A program made the position numbers and the translations under genes. Below, in pieces: positions 43,825 to 51,735 of a DNA stretch of 64,000 nucleotides (within the stretch, counting starts at the first letter, position 1; every line of letters begins with the position of its first letter). The DNA is from Rheinheimera faecalis. Its GTDB lineage: Bacteria > Pseudomonadota > Gammaproteobacteria > Enterobacterales > Alteromonadaceae. The stretch covers positions 1 through 64,000 of the forward strand of contig NZ_JAJOYT010000016.1 of NCBI RefSeq assembly GCF_021290965.1. Direction: 5' to 3'. Under the pieces are notes generated by a model. It saw only the letters and a program-made list of their open reading frames with translations. It was not told the DNA's origin and ran no database searches.

Positions 43825-45207
43825 ATGGCTGAACAATTGTTGTTGTCCTTGCTGCTTTGTAGTCTTTGGTCTGGCTTACTTTGGTTTTCCAGTCAGTTTT
43901 TGCTGAAGAAATTCAGCGCTTTGCAGCATTGGCCCGCTTTGTATTGGTGTTTACTGGCGTTAAGTTTTTTACCTTTGTTGCCTATGCCGGAGCTGTATCA
44001 GCACTGGACAGTGCCTTCGGTACTCCTGCTGGATACGGTCAGCTCTGTGCAAGCTTTAACGGCTCAGCCACAACACCCGTCTTTAATAGAGCCACCCGTT
44101 GATACCGCCTTTTACTGGCGTATGGCCTTGGGTTTGATTGCCATTATCAGCCTGTTATCACTTTGGCGTTTAGTAAAACAATGGCAGAAGGTGCAGCAGC
44201 TGATCCAGCTGTCCGAACCTTTAGACAAGGCTTCGCTGCTCAACAAAACACAACTGGAATTCTTACCCATTCAATTTGAAATTCGCCAAACCCAGGCCGC
44301 AATTTCGCCTTTTGTTGCTGGCTGGAACCGCATGGTCTTAGTGTTACCCGCTTATATAGGAGATATGTCAGAGCAGCAGCGCCAGTTATTGATCGATCAC
44401 GAACTGACTCATTTGCAAAGACGCGACCCACAGCAGCTTTTACTGCTTCGTATTCTGGTGGCTTTATGCTGGTTTAACCCTGTATTACGACTGATTGAAC
44501 AGGCCTTTATTCGCAGTATGGAATTGGCGGTGGACAAAGCTGTACTTCAAAAGCAGCCAGAGCAAGCTCTGTTGTACGGTCAAACCTTGCTTTGCAGCTT
44601 AAAGCAAAGTCAGGCAGAGCAGATGCCAGCGCTGATGCCGGGTTTTATTCAAAGCAATGCCAGCCAAAGTTTTTATCAGCAGCGTTTGCAGCAGTTATTT
44701 CAGCCAATTCCTGTGTTGTCCTTCTGGCAAAAATGGCGCGCTACAGCAATGTTATGCAGCACGGCTTTACTGCTGAATGTGGGCTGTGCTCAGCTTAGCT
44801 TCAGCTCGCCGCCACAAGAATGGGTCTTACCTGTTGGCAAAGTGCCTATCAACTCTTTTTATGGTGAAAAACACCCGTTTCGTAAAAACCGCCCACACCA
44901 GGGGCTGGACTTTGGTGCCAAACGTGGCGCCACAGTCAAAGCAGCGCAAAAAGGCAAAGTGTTGATAGCGGATGCCAAAAGCTTAAATGACAGATATGGC
45001 AAAGCTGTGTTGATTGACCATGGTCATGGTTATCAAACGCTGTATGCCCATCTGGATGATTTTTACATTGAAGCAGGCCAGACAGTAGAACCGGGCCAGC
45101 CTATAGGCAAAGTGGGCTCGACAGGCCGGGTGACAGGGCCACATTTACATTTTGAATTGCTGGTTGACGGCAAACAGCAAGATCCAACTCCTTATCTGAA
45201 GTTGTAG
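43825..45207 (+). CDS. M56 (BlaR1-like) metalloprotease fused to M23 (LytM) peptidase domain
   Basis: 460-residue membrane protein. N-terminal transmembrane helices and an M56 protease domain carry the zinc motif HELTH (192-196) and the downstream Glu-Asp of SMELAVDK (Glu 233). A helix near 305-320 crosses the membrane. Residues about 340-460 form an M23 peptidase with a complete active site: HQGLD (His 358, Asp 362), YAHL (His 409) and GPHLHFE (His 440, His 442). In BlaR1/MecR1 this position holds a penicillin-binding sensor; here it is a cell-wall peptidase-like domain. Start 43825 is chosen for GGGGAGG upstream. Predicted role: sense peptidoglycan or cell-wall damage outside and cleave the BlaI-like repressor inside. 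Confidence 0.9.
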   Translation: MAEQLLLSLLLCSLWSGLLWFSSQFLLKKFSALQHWPALYWCLLALSFLPLLPMPELYQHWTVPSVLLLDTVSSVQALTAQPQHPSLIEPPVDTAFYWRMALGLIAIISLLSLWRLVKQWQKVQQLIQLSEPLDKASLLNKTQLEFLPIQFEIRQTQAAISPFVAGWNRMVLVLPAYIGDMSEQQRQLLIDHELTHLQRRDPQQLLLLRILVALCWFNPVLRLIEQAFIRSMELAVDKAVLQKQPEQALLYGQTLLCSLKQSQAEQMPALMPGFIQSNASQSFYQQRLQQLFQPIPVLSFWQKWRATAMLCSTALLLNVGCAQLSFSSPPQEWVLPVGKVPINSFYGEKHPFRKNRPHQGLDFGAKRGATVKAAQKGKVLIADAKSLNDRYGKAVLIDHGHGYQTLYAHLDDFYIEAGQTVEPGQPIGKVGSTGRVTGPHLHFELLVDGKQQDPTPYLKL

Positions 45208-45219
45208 TAGTTAAGGTTA

Positions 45220-46350
45220 ATGATGAAAAAAACTCTTAAAACGACACTGTATTCGTTGCTGTTCTGTAGCTTTTCAACCTCAGCACAGGTGCAGCAAACT
45301 GAACTACTGCAAGGGCTGGATTTGCAGTTTAGGGTGCAGCTAAACAAAGCCAAAGTGCCAGGCGGTGCTTATGCCGTAGTGCGGGGTAACCAGATTATTG
45401 CCACCGGCAGTTATGGTGTGCGTGCTATGGGCAAGCCAGAAAAAATTGATGCCGACACTGTATTTCGGCTGGCTTCGGTATCCAAAACTTTTACCGGTGG
45501 CATCAGCGTATTGGCTGCTCAGCAAGGCAAAGTGAATTTAGACTTGCCGCTGATTAACTATGTGCCTGAATTTAAATTAAAAACAGCTGCCGTCACCAGG
45601 CAAATTAAAGTGGATCAGGTATTAAGCCAAAGCACAGGGTTAATGCCTCATGCATATGAAAACCTGTTGGAAGCTAAACAAACACCAGAACAAATTCTGC
45701 CGAAATTTCAAGAGCTGGCGCCAGGCTGTAAACCAGGTACTTGTTACAGCTATCAGAATATTGTGTTTGCTTTGCTGGATCAGGTATTAAGCCGTGGCAC
45801 TGGCAAAGCTTACGAAGAATTACTGCCGGAACGTATTTTTAAACCTCTGCAAATGAGCACAGCCTCTGTCGGTTATGCACCATTTTTAGCTACTGAAAAT
45901 AAAGCAATGCCGCATAAAAGAGGGGGTAAAGGCTGGCGTCCGGTCAAAATAGACCCGAACTTTTATTGGGTCAATCCGGCTGCTGGTGTCAATGCCAGCG
46001 TTAATGATATGGCCAAATACCTGATAGCCATGCTGGGTCATAAGCCTGGCGTATTCAGTGCTGAAGCTTTGGCGCAGTTGCAGCAACCTATGGTGAGGTT
46101 ACGAGGCAAACCCCGCTGGCCGGTTTGGCAACAATTCAAGCAGGTATCCAGCTGGTATGGCCGTGGTTGGCGGGTGATCCAATATGATGAAAACAAACTG
46201 TTTTATCACGGTGGTGTAGTGGATGGTTTCCGGCCTTATATCGCTTATTCACCAGAGCAGGACATAGGTTTAGTGCTGCTGACTAATGCCGAAGCTGATA
46301 TCACAGGCGATTTAGCCAAATGGTTCTGGCAACAGGTTTTAAGCTCTTAA
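45220..46350 (+). CDS. Exported serine hydrolase, class C beta-lactamase/esterase-like
   Basis: 376-residue penicillin-recognising-fold protein with a Sec signal (FCSFSTSA). SxxK is S86-V-S-K89 in RLASVSKTF, the Tyr motif YQN is at 178-180, and HGG near residue 329 replaces KTG, as in class C-like esterases and D-aminopeptidases. LAPGCKPGTCYSYQN includes two Cys that may form a disulfide. It follows the M56/M23 gene by 12 bp and is therefore probably induced by release of the BlaI-like repressor. It could be a beta-lactamase, a carboxypeptidase or an esterase; sequence alone does not decide. Confidence 0.87.
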   Translation: MMKKTLKTTLYSLLFCSFSTSAQVQQTELLQGLDLQFRVQLNKAKVPGGAYAVVRGNQIIATGSYGVRAMGKPEKIDADTVFRLASVSKTFTGGISVLAAQQGKVNLDLPLINYVPEFKLKTAAVTRQIKVDQVLSQSTGLMPHAYENLLEAKQTPEQILPKFQELAPGCKPGTCYSYQNIVFALLDQVLSRGTGKAYEELLPERIFKPLQMSTASVGYAPFLATENKAMPHKRGGKGWRPVKIDPNFYWVNPAAGVNASVNDMAKYLIAMLGHKPGVFSAEALAQLQQPMVRLRGKPRWPVWQQFKQVSSWYGRGWRVIQYDENKLFYHGGVVDGFRPYIAYSPEQDIGLVLLTNAEADITGDLAKWFWQQVLSS

Positions 46351-46366
46351 TTCATAAGGATTCGAT

Positions 46367-47266
46367 ATGAGATTGTTTATAGTTCTGTGCGCATTATTCA
46401 GCCTGAACTTATCAGCAGAAGAACAATTCCCGGCATGGGAATTACCTAATACCCAAGTGCATCAGTTGCCGGCTCAAAACACTGGCCGTCAGTACGAAGT
46501 CTGGGTGGAACTGCCGCCTTCCTATGGCAAAACAGAAAAGAAGTTTCCGGTGCTTTTTGTGTCTGATGCTAATTACGCCTTTCCTCTTATTCGCAGTATC
46601 CGTAACAGGTTAGGCGCTGGCGGTCAGAATATTGAAGACTTTGTCATTGTAGGTTTGTCCTACGCCAAAGAAGATAACCCAACAGACAGTCGCAGCCTGG
46701 ATTACACCCCAACCAATGTGCTGGCCAAAACCAAGAAACCAGCTAAACATTTAACAGCTAAAGCTTATGGCGGCGCGGCTTTATATGCAGAGTATCTGCG
46801 ACAACAAGTGATCCCTTTTGTGCTGAACACCTACCAGGTGGACCCAAAACGTAAGCTTTTTGTTGGTCATTCGTATGGTGGCTTATTAGGCGCACAAATC
46901 CTGCTGACCCAGCCCGATACTTTTGATACTTATATTTTAAGCAGCCCATCCTTGTGGTTTGACAATAAAACCATGTTCAAGCTGGAACAGCAGTACGCGG
47001 CCAACCACAAAGATCTAAAAGCTAAAGTGCAGCTCTATGCCGCTGAATTTGAACAACTAAAGCCAGGACCACGTTATGCCAACAGAGTGAGCATAGTCGA
47101 CGATACGCTGTTGTTTGAGAAAACCCTGAAAAGCCGTAATTACCCTGGCTTACAGATTCAAAGCCAGATTATTGCTGACGAAGATCACCTCTCAGTGTTT
47201 CCGTCCATGATAAGCCGGGCTTTGGTTAAACTCTTGCCAGGTTATGGCCCTTACACGCCGGGCTAA
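46367..47266 (+). CDS. Exported alpha/beta-hydrolase (IroE/Fes-like esterase)
   Basis: 299-residue secreted esterase-type alpha/beta hydrolase with the signal peptide MRLFIVLCALFSLNLSAEE. An early strand pattern RQYEVWVELPPSYG is typical of the Fes/IroE/COG2819 group, and the nucleophile elbow is FVGHSYGGLLG. The catalytic His is likely in DEDHLSVFP. RBS AAGGA precedes the ATG 16 bp after the serine hydrolase stop, so it probably belongs to the BlaI-controlled operon. The substrate is unknown. Confidence 0.86.
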   Translation: MRLFIVLCALFSLNLSAEEQFPAWELPNTQVHQLPAQNTGRQYEVWVELPPSYGKTEKKFPVLFVSDANYAFPLIRSIRNRLGAGGQNIEDFVIVGLSYAKEDNPTDSRSLDYTPTNVLAKTKKPAKHLTAKAYGGAALYAEYLRQQVIPFVLNTYQVDPKRKLFVGHSYGGLLGAQILLTQPDTFDTYILSSPSLWFDNKTMFKLEQQYAANHKDLKAKVQLYAAEFEQLKPGPRYANRVSIVDDTLLFEKTLKSRNYPGLQIQSQIIADEDHLSVFPSMISRALVKLLPGYGPYTPG

Positions 47267-47327
47267 ACATTGCCAAACCAGGGTGTAACTGCTGTAATGC
47301 TTTTATCTTGATTCAGGTGGGTCTGTT

Positions 47328-47756
47328 ATGGAAATTCTGGATTTATCCGCTTTAGCTTTGGCTTGTAAGTCCTTGTCTGAAGCAGTGCAGGACAGCAAAA
47401 ATCAGAGTTTTATCGCCAGCTTATCTGACAGCCAAAAACGTCTGATCGTAGCTGGTGTGATCCAAAATTTTGAGTTTTGTTATGAGCTTTGCGTCAAAAT
47501 GATTAAACGCCAGTTGGAACAAGATGCGGCGGCATTAAGCGATATAGACCAATACTCTTTTCGGGATTTAATTCGTACCGCTATGGAAAAAGGTTTGCTG
47601 GACGACCCAGAGCTTTGGTTTGAGTTCAGGCGGCAACGCAATATAACGTCTCACACTTATGATCAGGACAAAGCTTCTGTTGTGTATCAAGCTGCTTTGA
47701 GTTTTGAAACGCAGGCTTTATCTGTACTACAGCGGTTGCAGCAACGTAATGCTTAA
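47328..47756 (+). CDS. HepT-like HEPN toxin/nucleotidyltransferase substrate-binding protein
   Basis: 142-residue all-helical protein of the HI0074/HepT family. The HEPN ribonuclease motif Rx4H is present as RNITSH (Arg 104, His 109), preceded by LWFEFRRQ. In studied HepT/MntA systems this protein is the toxin and is neutralised by AMPylation by MntA. The stop overlaps the start of the nucleotidyltransferase gene by 8 bp. RBS GGTGGG precedes the ATG. Confidence 0.88.
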   Translation: MEILDLSALALACKSLSEAVQDSKNQSFIASLSDSQKRLIVAGVIQNFEFCYELCVKMIKRQLEQDAAALSDIDQYSFRDLIRTAMEKGLLDDPELWFEFRRQRNITSHTYDQDKASVVYQAALSFETQALSVLQRLQQRNA

Positions 47757-48042
47757 TCTGTCAGATGCTCAGCTGTCTTTGTTGCGACAATTGCTTAGCA
47801 GCCATGTACCTGATGTTAGGGTTTGGGCTTTTGGTTCCAGGGTCAAAGGTACAGCAAAAGCCTGGTCTGATTTAGATTTGGTTTTGGTCGCCAAACAAGC
47901 TTTGCCACCGCACCAGATCTTCAAGCTACAGGATGCGCTGGAAGAGTCTGATTTACCTATTAAGGTGGATCTGGTGGACTGGCATGATATTTCGGCTGAG
48001 TTTCAACAACTGATCCTGAAAAATTATCAGGTTATCCAATAA
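47749..48042 (+). CDS. MntA-like minimal nucleotidyltransferase antitoxin
   Basis: 97-residue minimal nucleotidyltransferase (MNT). The signature GSRVKGTAKAWSDLDLVLV has GS at 29-30 and catalytic Asp at 41 and 43, and VDLVDW supplies the third acidic residue. The frame could start 15 codons earlier, but ATG at 47749 overlaps the HepT stop and matches the family N terminus. By homology it AMPylates and inactivates the HepT-like partner. Confidence 0.88.
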   Translation: MLNLSDAQLSLLRQLLSSHVPDVRVWAFGSRVKGTAKAWSDLDLVLVAKQALPPHQIFKLQDALEESDLPIKVDLVDWHDISAEFQQLILKNYQVIQ

Positions 48043-48060
48043 ATTAGCTTAACAAGGTGC

Positions 48061-48528
48061 ATGATGAACTTACGAAAAAAGCTGTTTTTGAGCACAACTC
48101 TGGCCTTGCTTACTTTTACCGCAGCAGCCGCAAATTTTGGTGCTGTGGTTGATAAAACCAAGCTGGTAGAAGTTGCTGATATTCTGGCTAAACCACAAAG
48201 TTATCTGCAGCAACAAGTGACAGTCAAAGGCACAGTGGAAGCTGTCTGTCAGAAAAAAGGCTGCTGGATGCAATTCGCCGCTGATGCAAACCAACCCACT
48301 TTTCGCATTAAAGTAAAAGACGGCGATATGGTGTTTCCGGTCAGCGCCAAAGGTAAAACGGCTTATGCCAGTGGCAAGCTGGATCCTATAGAAATGGATT
48401 TAGAGTCGACCCGTGAATATCTGGCGCATAAAGCACAAGAGCAAGGCGAAGCTTTTGATCCGCAAAGCGTGACTGAAGCTATCACTTTGTATCAGTTGGT
48501 GCCTGTTGCCGTTGAAATTTCCGATTAA
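48061..48528 (+). CDS. Exported DUF4920-family protein
   Basis: 155-residue periplasmic protein with a Sec signal (STTLALLTFTAAAANFG). It fits DUF4920: VTVKGTVEAVCQKKGCWMQF has a conserved Cys pair that could bind metal or be redox-active, and the domain is OB-like (VKDGDMVFPVSAKGK). ATG-ATG allows a start at 48061 or 48064. It lies 18 bp after the MNT gene and 21 bp before an AraC-type gene, so co-transcription is possible. The function is unknown. Confidence 0.8.
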   Translation: MMNLRKKLFLSTTLALLTFTAAAANFGAVVDKTKLVEVADILAKPQSYLQQQVTVKGTVEAVCQKKGCWMQFAADANQPTFRIKVKDGDMVFPVSAKGKTAYASGKLDPIEMDLESTREYLAHKAQEQGEAFDPQSVTEAITLYQLVPVAVEISD

Positions 48529-48549
48529 ACAACAATTCTGATCGTAAAA

Positions 48550-49380
48550 ATGACCATTCAGCCCACGCCGGAACAGCTGGCTTTTCAACAAAATAGTCAG
48601 CTGTCTGCTTTGGGTTTTAGTCAGCGCCAACCTTGTGTACAGCTACAACAATGGGTGCAATTGTATTGGGCTGTGCAAGTGCCAGAGCAGGCCGATGTCA
48701 GTCAAGCTCATGCTTTGTACCCGGATGGCGGCAGTAATCTGACCTTCGATTTTATCCCCAACCAGCTGCCTGCGGTGTATTTTCAGTACACTCAACAGCT
48801 AAGCCAACGCTGTTTTTCTGCCGGCCAGCACCAGCTCAGCGTGCGTTTTCATGCCACCGGAGCTTTTCAGTTATTGGGCATTAGTCCTGCCGAGCTCGCA
48901 ACAGAGCAACTGGATTTACGCCTATCCAACCTGGTCGGATTGAACTGGCTGTTAGAGCAATTGGCCAATAGCAGCGATTTGCCTACCCAGCTGACAGCTG
49001 TTGAATGCTGGTTATTGCATCTGGCCGAACGGATGATGACCAACACCAGTCTGGTGCAAAAAAGCCTGCAACTGTTACAGCAGCCCGCCGCAGATCTGCA
49101 GCATCTCTATCATCAGCTGCCGAAAAGCCGCCGACAATTTGAACGGCTGTTTAAGCTGGAAACAGGTTTATCACCAGCGCAATTACAACTGCTGTTTAAA
49201 GTAAAACTGGCGAGGTTTTTAATCAGCAAGAATCCGCTGAGTGATTTAGCCACTGTGGCGCAACAAGCTGGTTTTTACGACCAGGCCCATATGCATCAGC
49301 ATTTTGTCCGCATCACAGGCCAAACCCCGGGTCAGTATAAAAAACGCAAGATGTCGCAATTCTCCAATTCTGCCGGATAA
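48550..49380 (+). CDS. AraC-family transcriptional regulator
   Basis: 276-residue regulator with an N-terminal DUF6597-type domain (about 25-150, CVQLQQWVQLYWAVQVPEQ) and a C-terminal AraC HTH (about 175-272: PKSRRQFERLFKLETGLSP, ATVAQQAGFYDQAHMHQHFVRITGQTPGQYKKR). The gene downstream encodes an AhpD-like protein 40 bp away, a pairing seen elsewhere in this window in divergent form. The effector is unknown. Confidence 0.87.
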   Translation: MTIQPTPEQLAFQQNSQLSALGFSQRQPCVQLQQWVQLYWAVQVPEQADVSQAHALYPDGGSNLTFDFIPNQLPAVYFQYTQQLSQRCFSAGQHQLSVRFHATGAFQLLGISPAELATEQLDLRLSNLVGLNWLLEQLANSSDLPTQLTAVECWLLHLAERMMTNTSLVQKSLQLLQQPAADLQHLYHQLPKSRRQFERLFKLETGLSPAQLQLLFKVKLARFLISKNPLSDLATVAQQAGFYDQAHMHQHFVRITGQTPGQYKKRKMSQFSNSAG

Positions 49381-49420
49381 GCCCTTTGTACACTGAAGAC
49401 CTCAACCAATGGAGGTGTTT

Positions 49421-49873
49421 ATGTCAAAACGTATTAGTCGTACAGCAGTCTATAAAGGCCAGCCAGCCATAGTGCAGCATCTGGTCGGTTTGGCCAAAGC
49501 AGCCGAAGATTCTGGTCTTGATAAAAGCCTGATCCACTTAATGAAAATTCGAGCTTCCCAACTCAATGGCTGCGCCTTTTGCCAGCATATGCATGCCAAT
49601 GAAGCGAGAAAAGATGGTGAACAACAGCATCGGCTGGATGTGTTGCCGTCATGGCAGGAAGTGAAATCAGCGTTTACCGCCCGTGAGCAGGCAGCGTTAG
49701 TCTGGACTGAAGCTTTAACTTTAGTGGCAGGTAAAGGCGTGTCTGATCAGGATTACGCTACTGTTGCAGCAGAATACTCAGAACAGGAAATTTTGAACCT
49801 GACTGCGCTCATCGTCACCATCAACAGCTGGAACCGTATCGCAGTGGCTTTTCATTTTCAGCCAGAGTTTTAA
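49421..49873 (+). CDS. Carboxymuconolactone decarboxylase/AhpD-like protein
   Basis: 150-residue AhpD-fold protein. The CxxC...H site is Cys 51, Cys 54 and His 58 (NGCAFCQHMHANEARKDG), typical of the AhpD-like core found in single-domain peroxidase-like proteins. Start 49421 is chosen for GGAGG directly upstream; an in-frame ATG four codons earlier overlaps that ribosome-binding site. It is the probable target of the preceding AraC regulator. The substrate is unknown. Confidence 0.87.
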   Translation: MSKRISRTAVYKGQPAIVQHLVGLAKAAEDSGLDKSLIHLMKIRASQLNGCAFCQHMHANEARKDGEQQHRLDVLPSWQEVKSAFTAREQAALVWTEALTLVAGKGVSDQDYATVAAEYSEQEILNLTALIVTINSWNRIAVAFHFQPEF

Positions 49874-49930
49874 GTTTTCGTTAGATGAACGCTGTGATAA
49901 ACCTTTCTGGTTTTGTATTCATCGAATAGA

Positions 49931-50007
49931 CGGGCGGGCACAAGGCCCGCCCCTACGTCTTTTCCATCAAAATTACCGTAGGGGCGACCTTTATGGTCGC
50001 CCGCCCG
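49931..50007. repeat. GC-rich palindromic repeat (GTAGGGGCG family), copy 2
   Basis: A compound element: CGGGCGGGC-ACAAG-GCCCGCCCCTACG, a short A/T-rich spacer, then CGTAGGGGCGACC-TTTAT-GGTCGCCCGCCCG (each unit shown in parts). The two units are inverted relative to each other and the ends CGGGCGG/CCGCCCG pair. It lies between convergent genes, where it can terminate both. Confidence 0.75.
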
Positions 50008-50022
50008 AATTACAAATCCATA

Positions 50023-50565
50023 TCATCCGACATTCACCACACGGCGCTGCATTTGTACCAGCGTGATCAGATAACAAATCACAGTGACCAGAGCCGCGGC
50101 AGCTATGGAATTCAGCGGCAGCCACATAAACGCGGCAAAAAGGCCAAAAGCACGCATTAATAAATGCTGCAACCCTAAACTGTGTTGAATAATCCAGCCG
50201 TATAAAGGCCAGTGAATGGCTAAACCTAAGGCCAAACTATAAGGCACCAGTTTAGGCTGGACGAACAGCAGGATGATATGCAAAACCCAGAGTGAGTTGG
50301 CCATAATCACACCGGTCAGCATCAACTTGCCTAAGCCGTGGTCTTTCATAAAAAAGTCTTCATTGCGCCATTTGGCAAATAACAAAGCCAGCGGAAAAAT
50401 ACAGCCTGAACCAAATAACATCACCAGCAAGACGGTGTTATAAGGCAATACAAAACTCAGCCCCAGCACTACAGACCAAAACACTGTGCCCGCCAGCGGC
50501 ATAGACATAGATCGGTTTGTTCTTTGTTCAAAATTTTGCCGCAGCTGACCTAAGGTTAACTCCAT
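50023..50565 (-). CDS. Uncharacterised membrane protein (DUF7010-like)
   Basis: 180-residue protein with about five or six hydrophobic segments (TVFWSVVLGLSFVLP, VLLVMLFGSGCIFPLALLF, MLTGVIMANSLWVLHIILL, AFGLFAAFMWLP). It resembles small conserved membrane proteins grouped as DUF7010; this assignment is from memory of the pattern, not a search. ATG at 50565 has AAAGGAG upstream; the frame also has a GTG directly before it. The function is unknown. Confidence 0.7.
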   Translation of the reverse strand: MELTLGQLRQNFEQRTNRSMSMPLAGTVFWSVVLGLSFVLPYNTVLLVMLFGSGCIFPLALLFAKWRNEDFFMKDHGLGKLMLTGVIMANSLWVLHIILLFVQPKLVPYSLALGLAIHWPLYGWIIQHSLGLQHLLMRAFGLFAAFMWLPLNSIAAAALVTVICYLITLVQMQRRVVNVG

Positions 50566-50654
50566 CACACACTCCTTTGTTTAAAATTATGTAAACAAAC
50601 TAGAGTGTAATTTTGTAACTGTCAAATTTTAAATTGTTGATTTAAAAGGAACAA

Positions 50655-51023
50655 TCAGGCTTCCGGGCGGCGCCATAACCAGATAGCTACACCACAAAGA
50701 AAAGGAGGTAAGGCAAGTTTAAGCCAGAAAGGCGCGGCGGATAACAGCAACATGACCACCGACAAGGACATCATCACAGTCGCCAGATATTTGGCTTTAC
50801 GGGGTACAGCGCCCTGTTCACGCCAACGTTTTAGGGGCGGACCAAAGCTGGGGTGTGCTAATAACCAGAGTTCTAACCGAGGCCAGCCTTTACCTGCAGA
50901 CCAGGCTGACACCAGCAAAAAAGGCACCGTAGGTAAACCGGGCAACACCACACCTATTAAACCCAGCAGTAAACTAATACAGGCCAATAAACGCCAGAAG
51001 GAAACTGTCAGCAGTTTTAACAT
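50655..51023 (-). CDS. YbaN/DUF454-family inner-membrane protein
   Basis: 122-residue membrane protein of the DUF454 (YbaN) family: CISLLLGLIGVVLPGLPTVPFLLVSAW at the N terminus (shown over two helices), the soluble loop HPSFGPPLKRWREQGAVPRKAK, and two C-terminal helices. It lies 28 bp downstream of the isochorismatase-like gene. Function is not established. Confidence 0.88.
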   Translation of the reverse strand: MLKLLTVSFWRLLACISLLLGLIGVVLPGLPTVPFLLVSAWSAGKGWPRLELWLLAHPSFGPPLKRWREQGAVPRKAKYLATVMMSLSVVMLLLSAAPFWLKLALPPFLCGVAIWLWRRPEA

Positions 51024-51051
51024 TACAGCTTCACCCGCTTTCTTTTCCTAT

Positions 51052-51597
51052 TTATCGGATCCAACCTTTGCTGATGGTACGGAAGTTATCTGTACCGGCT
51101 TTATCCAGCCACTCAAAGGCCAGCATTTCTTTACTGATAATTTGTGCACCAGCCTGCTGTAAACGTAACAAAGCTAACTGACGATTTTGTTCAGTACGGG
51201 AGCCAACAGCTTCTTCAACTATAAACACCTGATAACCAGCAGCTAAGGCATCCATAGCAGTTTGCAGCACACAAACATGAGTTTCAGTGCCAATCATCAC
51301 CAGTTGGGTTTTGCCGCTTAGTTTTAAACGCTCAGCGATCAGAGGTTCACGCAAAGCACTGAAATGGATTTTCTCCATCACACAATCTTCAGGCACTAAC
51401 TCGGCCAAAGCGGGCAAAGTGACACCTAAACCTTGTGGATACTGTTCAGTGGCAAGGATAGGCACACCAAGCTGCACGGCGATTTGTAAGACCCAGGCTG
51501 CGGCTTGTTCCACTTCTTTGCCTTGATCGATCACCGGAGCCAGTTTTTCCTGCATATCAATCAGCAGAACCAGACTATCACTTTGTTTTACCAACAT
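51052..51597 (-). CDS. Isochorismatase-family cysteine hydrolase
   Basis: 181-residue cytoplasmic hydrolase of the isochorismatase/nicotinamidase-like (YcaC-type) family. The expected Asp-Lys-Cys triad is Asp 14 (LLIDMQEK), Lys 76 (MEKIHFSAL) and Cys 109 (GTETHVCVLQTA). The open frame continues 21 codons upstream, but those codons are translation of the dispersed repeat. The start is placed at 51597, where the sequence before it (AAGGGGATAGAC) gives a ribosome-binding site that comes from the end of repeat copy 4. The substrate is unknown. Confidence 0.88.
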   Translation of the reverse strand: MLVKQSDSLVLLIDMQEKLAPVIDQGKEVEQAAAWVLQIAVQLGVPILATEQYPQGLGVTLPALAELVPEDCVMEKIHFSALREPLIAERLKLSGKTQLVMIGTETHVCVLQTAMDALAAGYQVFIVEEAVGSRTEQNRQLALLRLQQAGAQIISKEMLAFEWLDKAGTDNFRTISKGWIR

Positions 51598-51601
51598 GTC
51601 T

Positions 51602-51726
51602 ATCCCCTTCATACTTGAAGCCGCAGCATTGTTGACTGCGCTCTCTCGCCCCAATCGCATAGACAGCTATGCTCATGGGGTCTCATTCACTTGTCGCCGC
51701 GCTGCAACTCCAATTATCTTGGGTAT
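51602..51726 (+). repeat. 125-bp dispersed palindromic element, copy 4
   Basis: 125 bp, bounded by ATCCCC (one base off ATACCC) and GGGTAT. The core is CCCCAATCGCATAG / CTATGCTCATGGGG, in which compensated and uncompensated changes both occur relative to other copies. It occupies the gap between the isochorismatase-like gene and the RIO kinase gene, with its left end forming the ribosome-binding site of the former. Confidence 0.88.
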
Positions 51727-51735
51727 AATCTTTTT

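Noticed and set aside
51598-51660. N-terminal extension of the isochorismatase-like protein
   Set aside because: The extra 21 codons are translation of repeat copy 4; a ribosome-binding site precedes the internal ATG at 51597.
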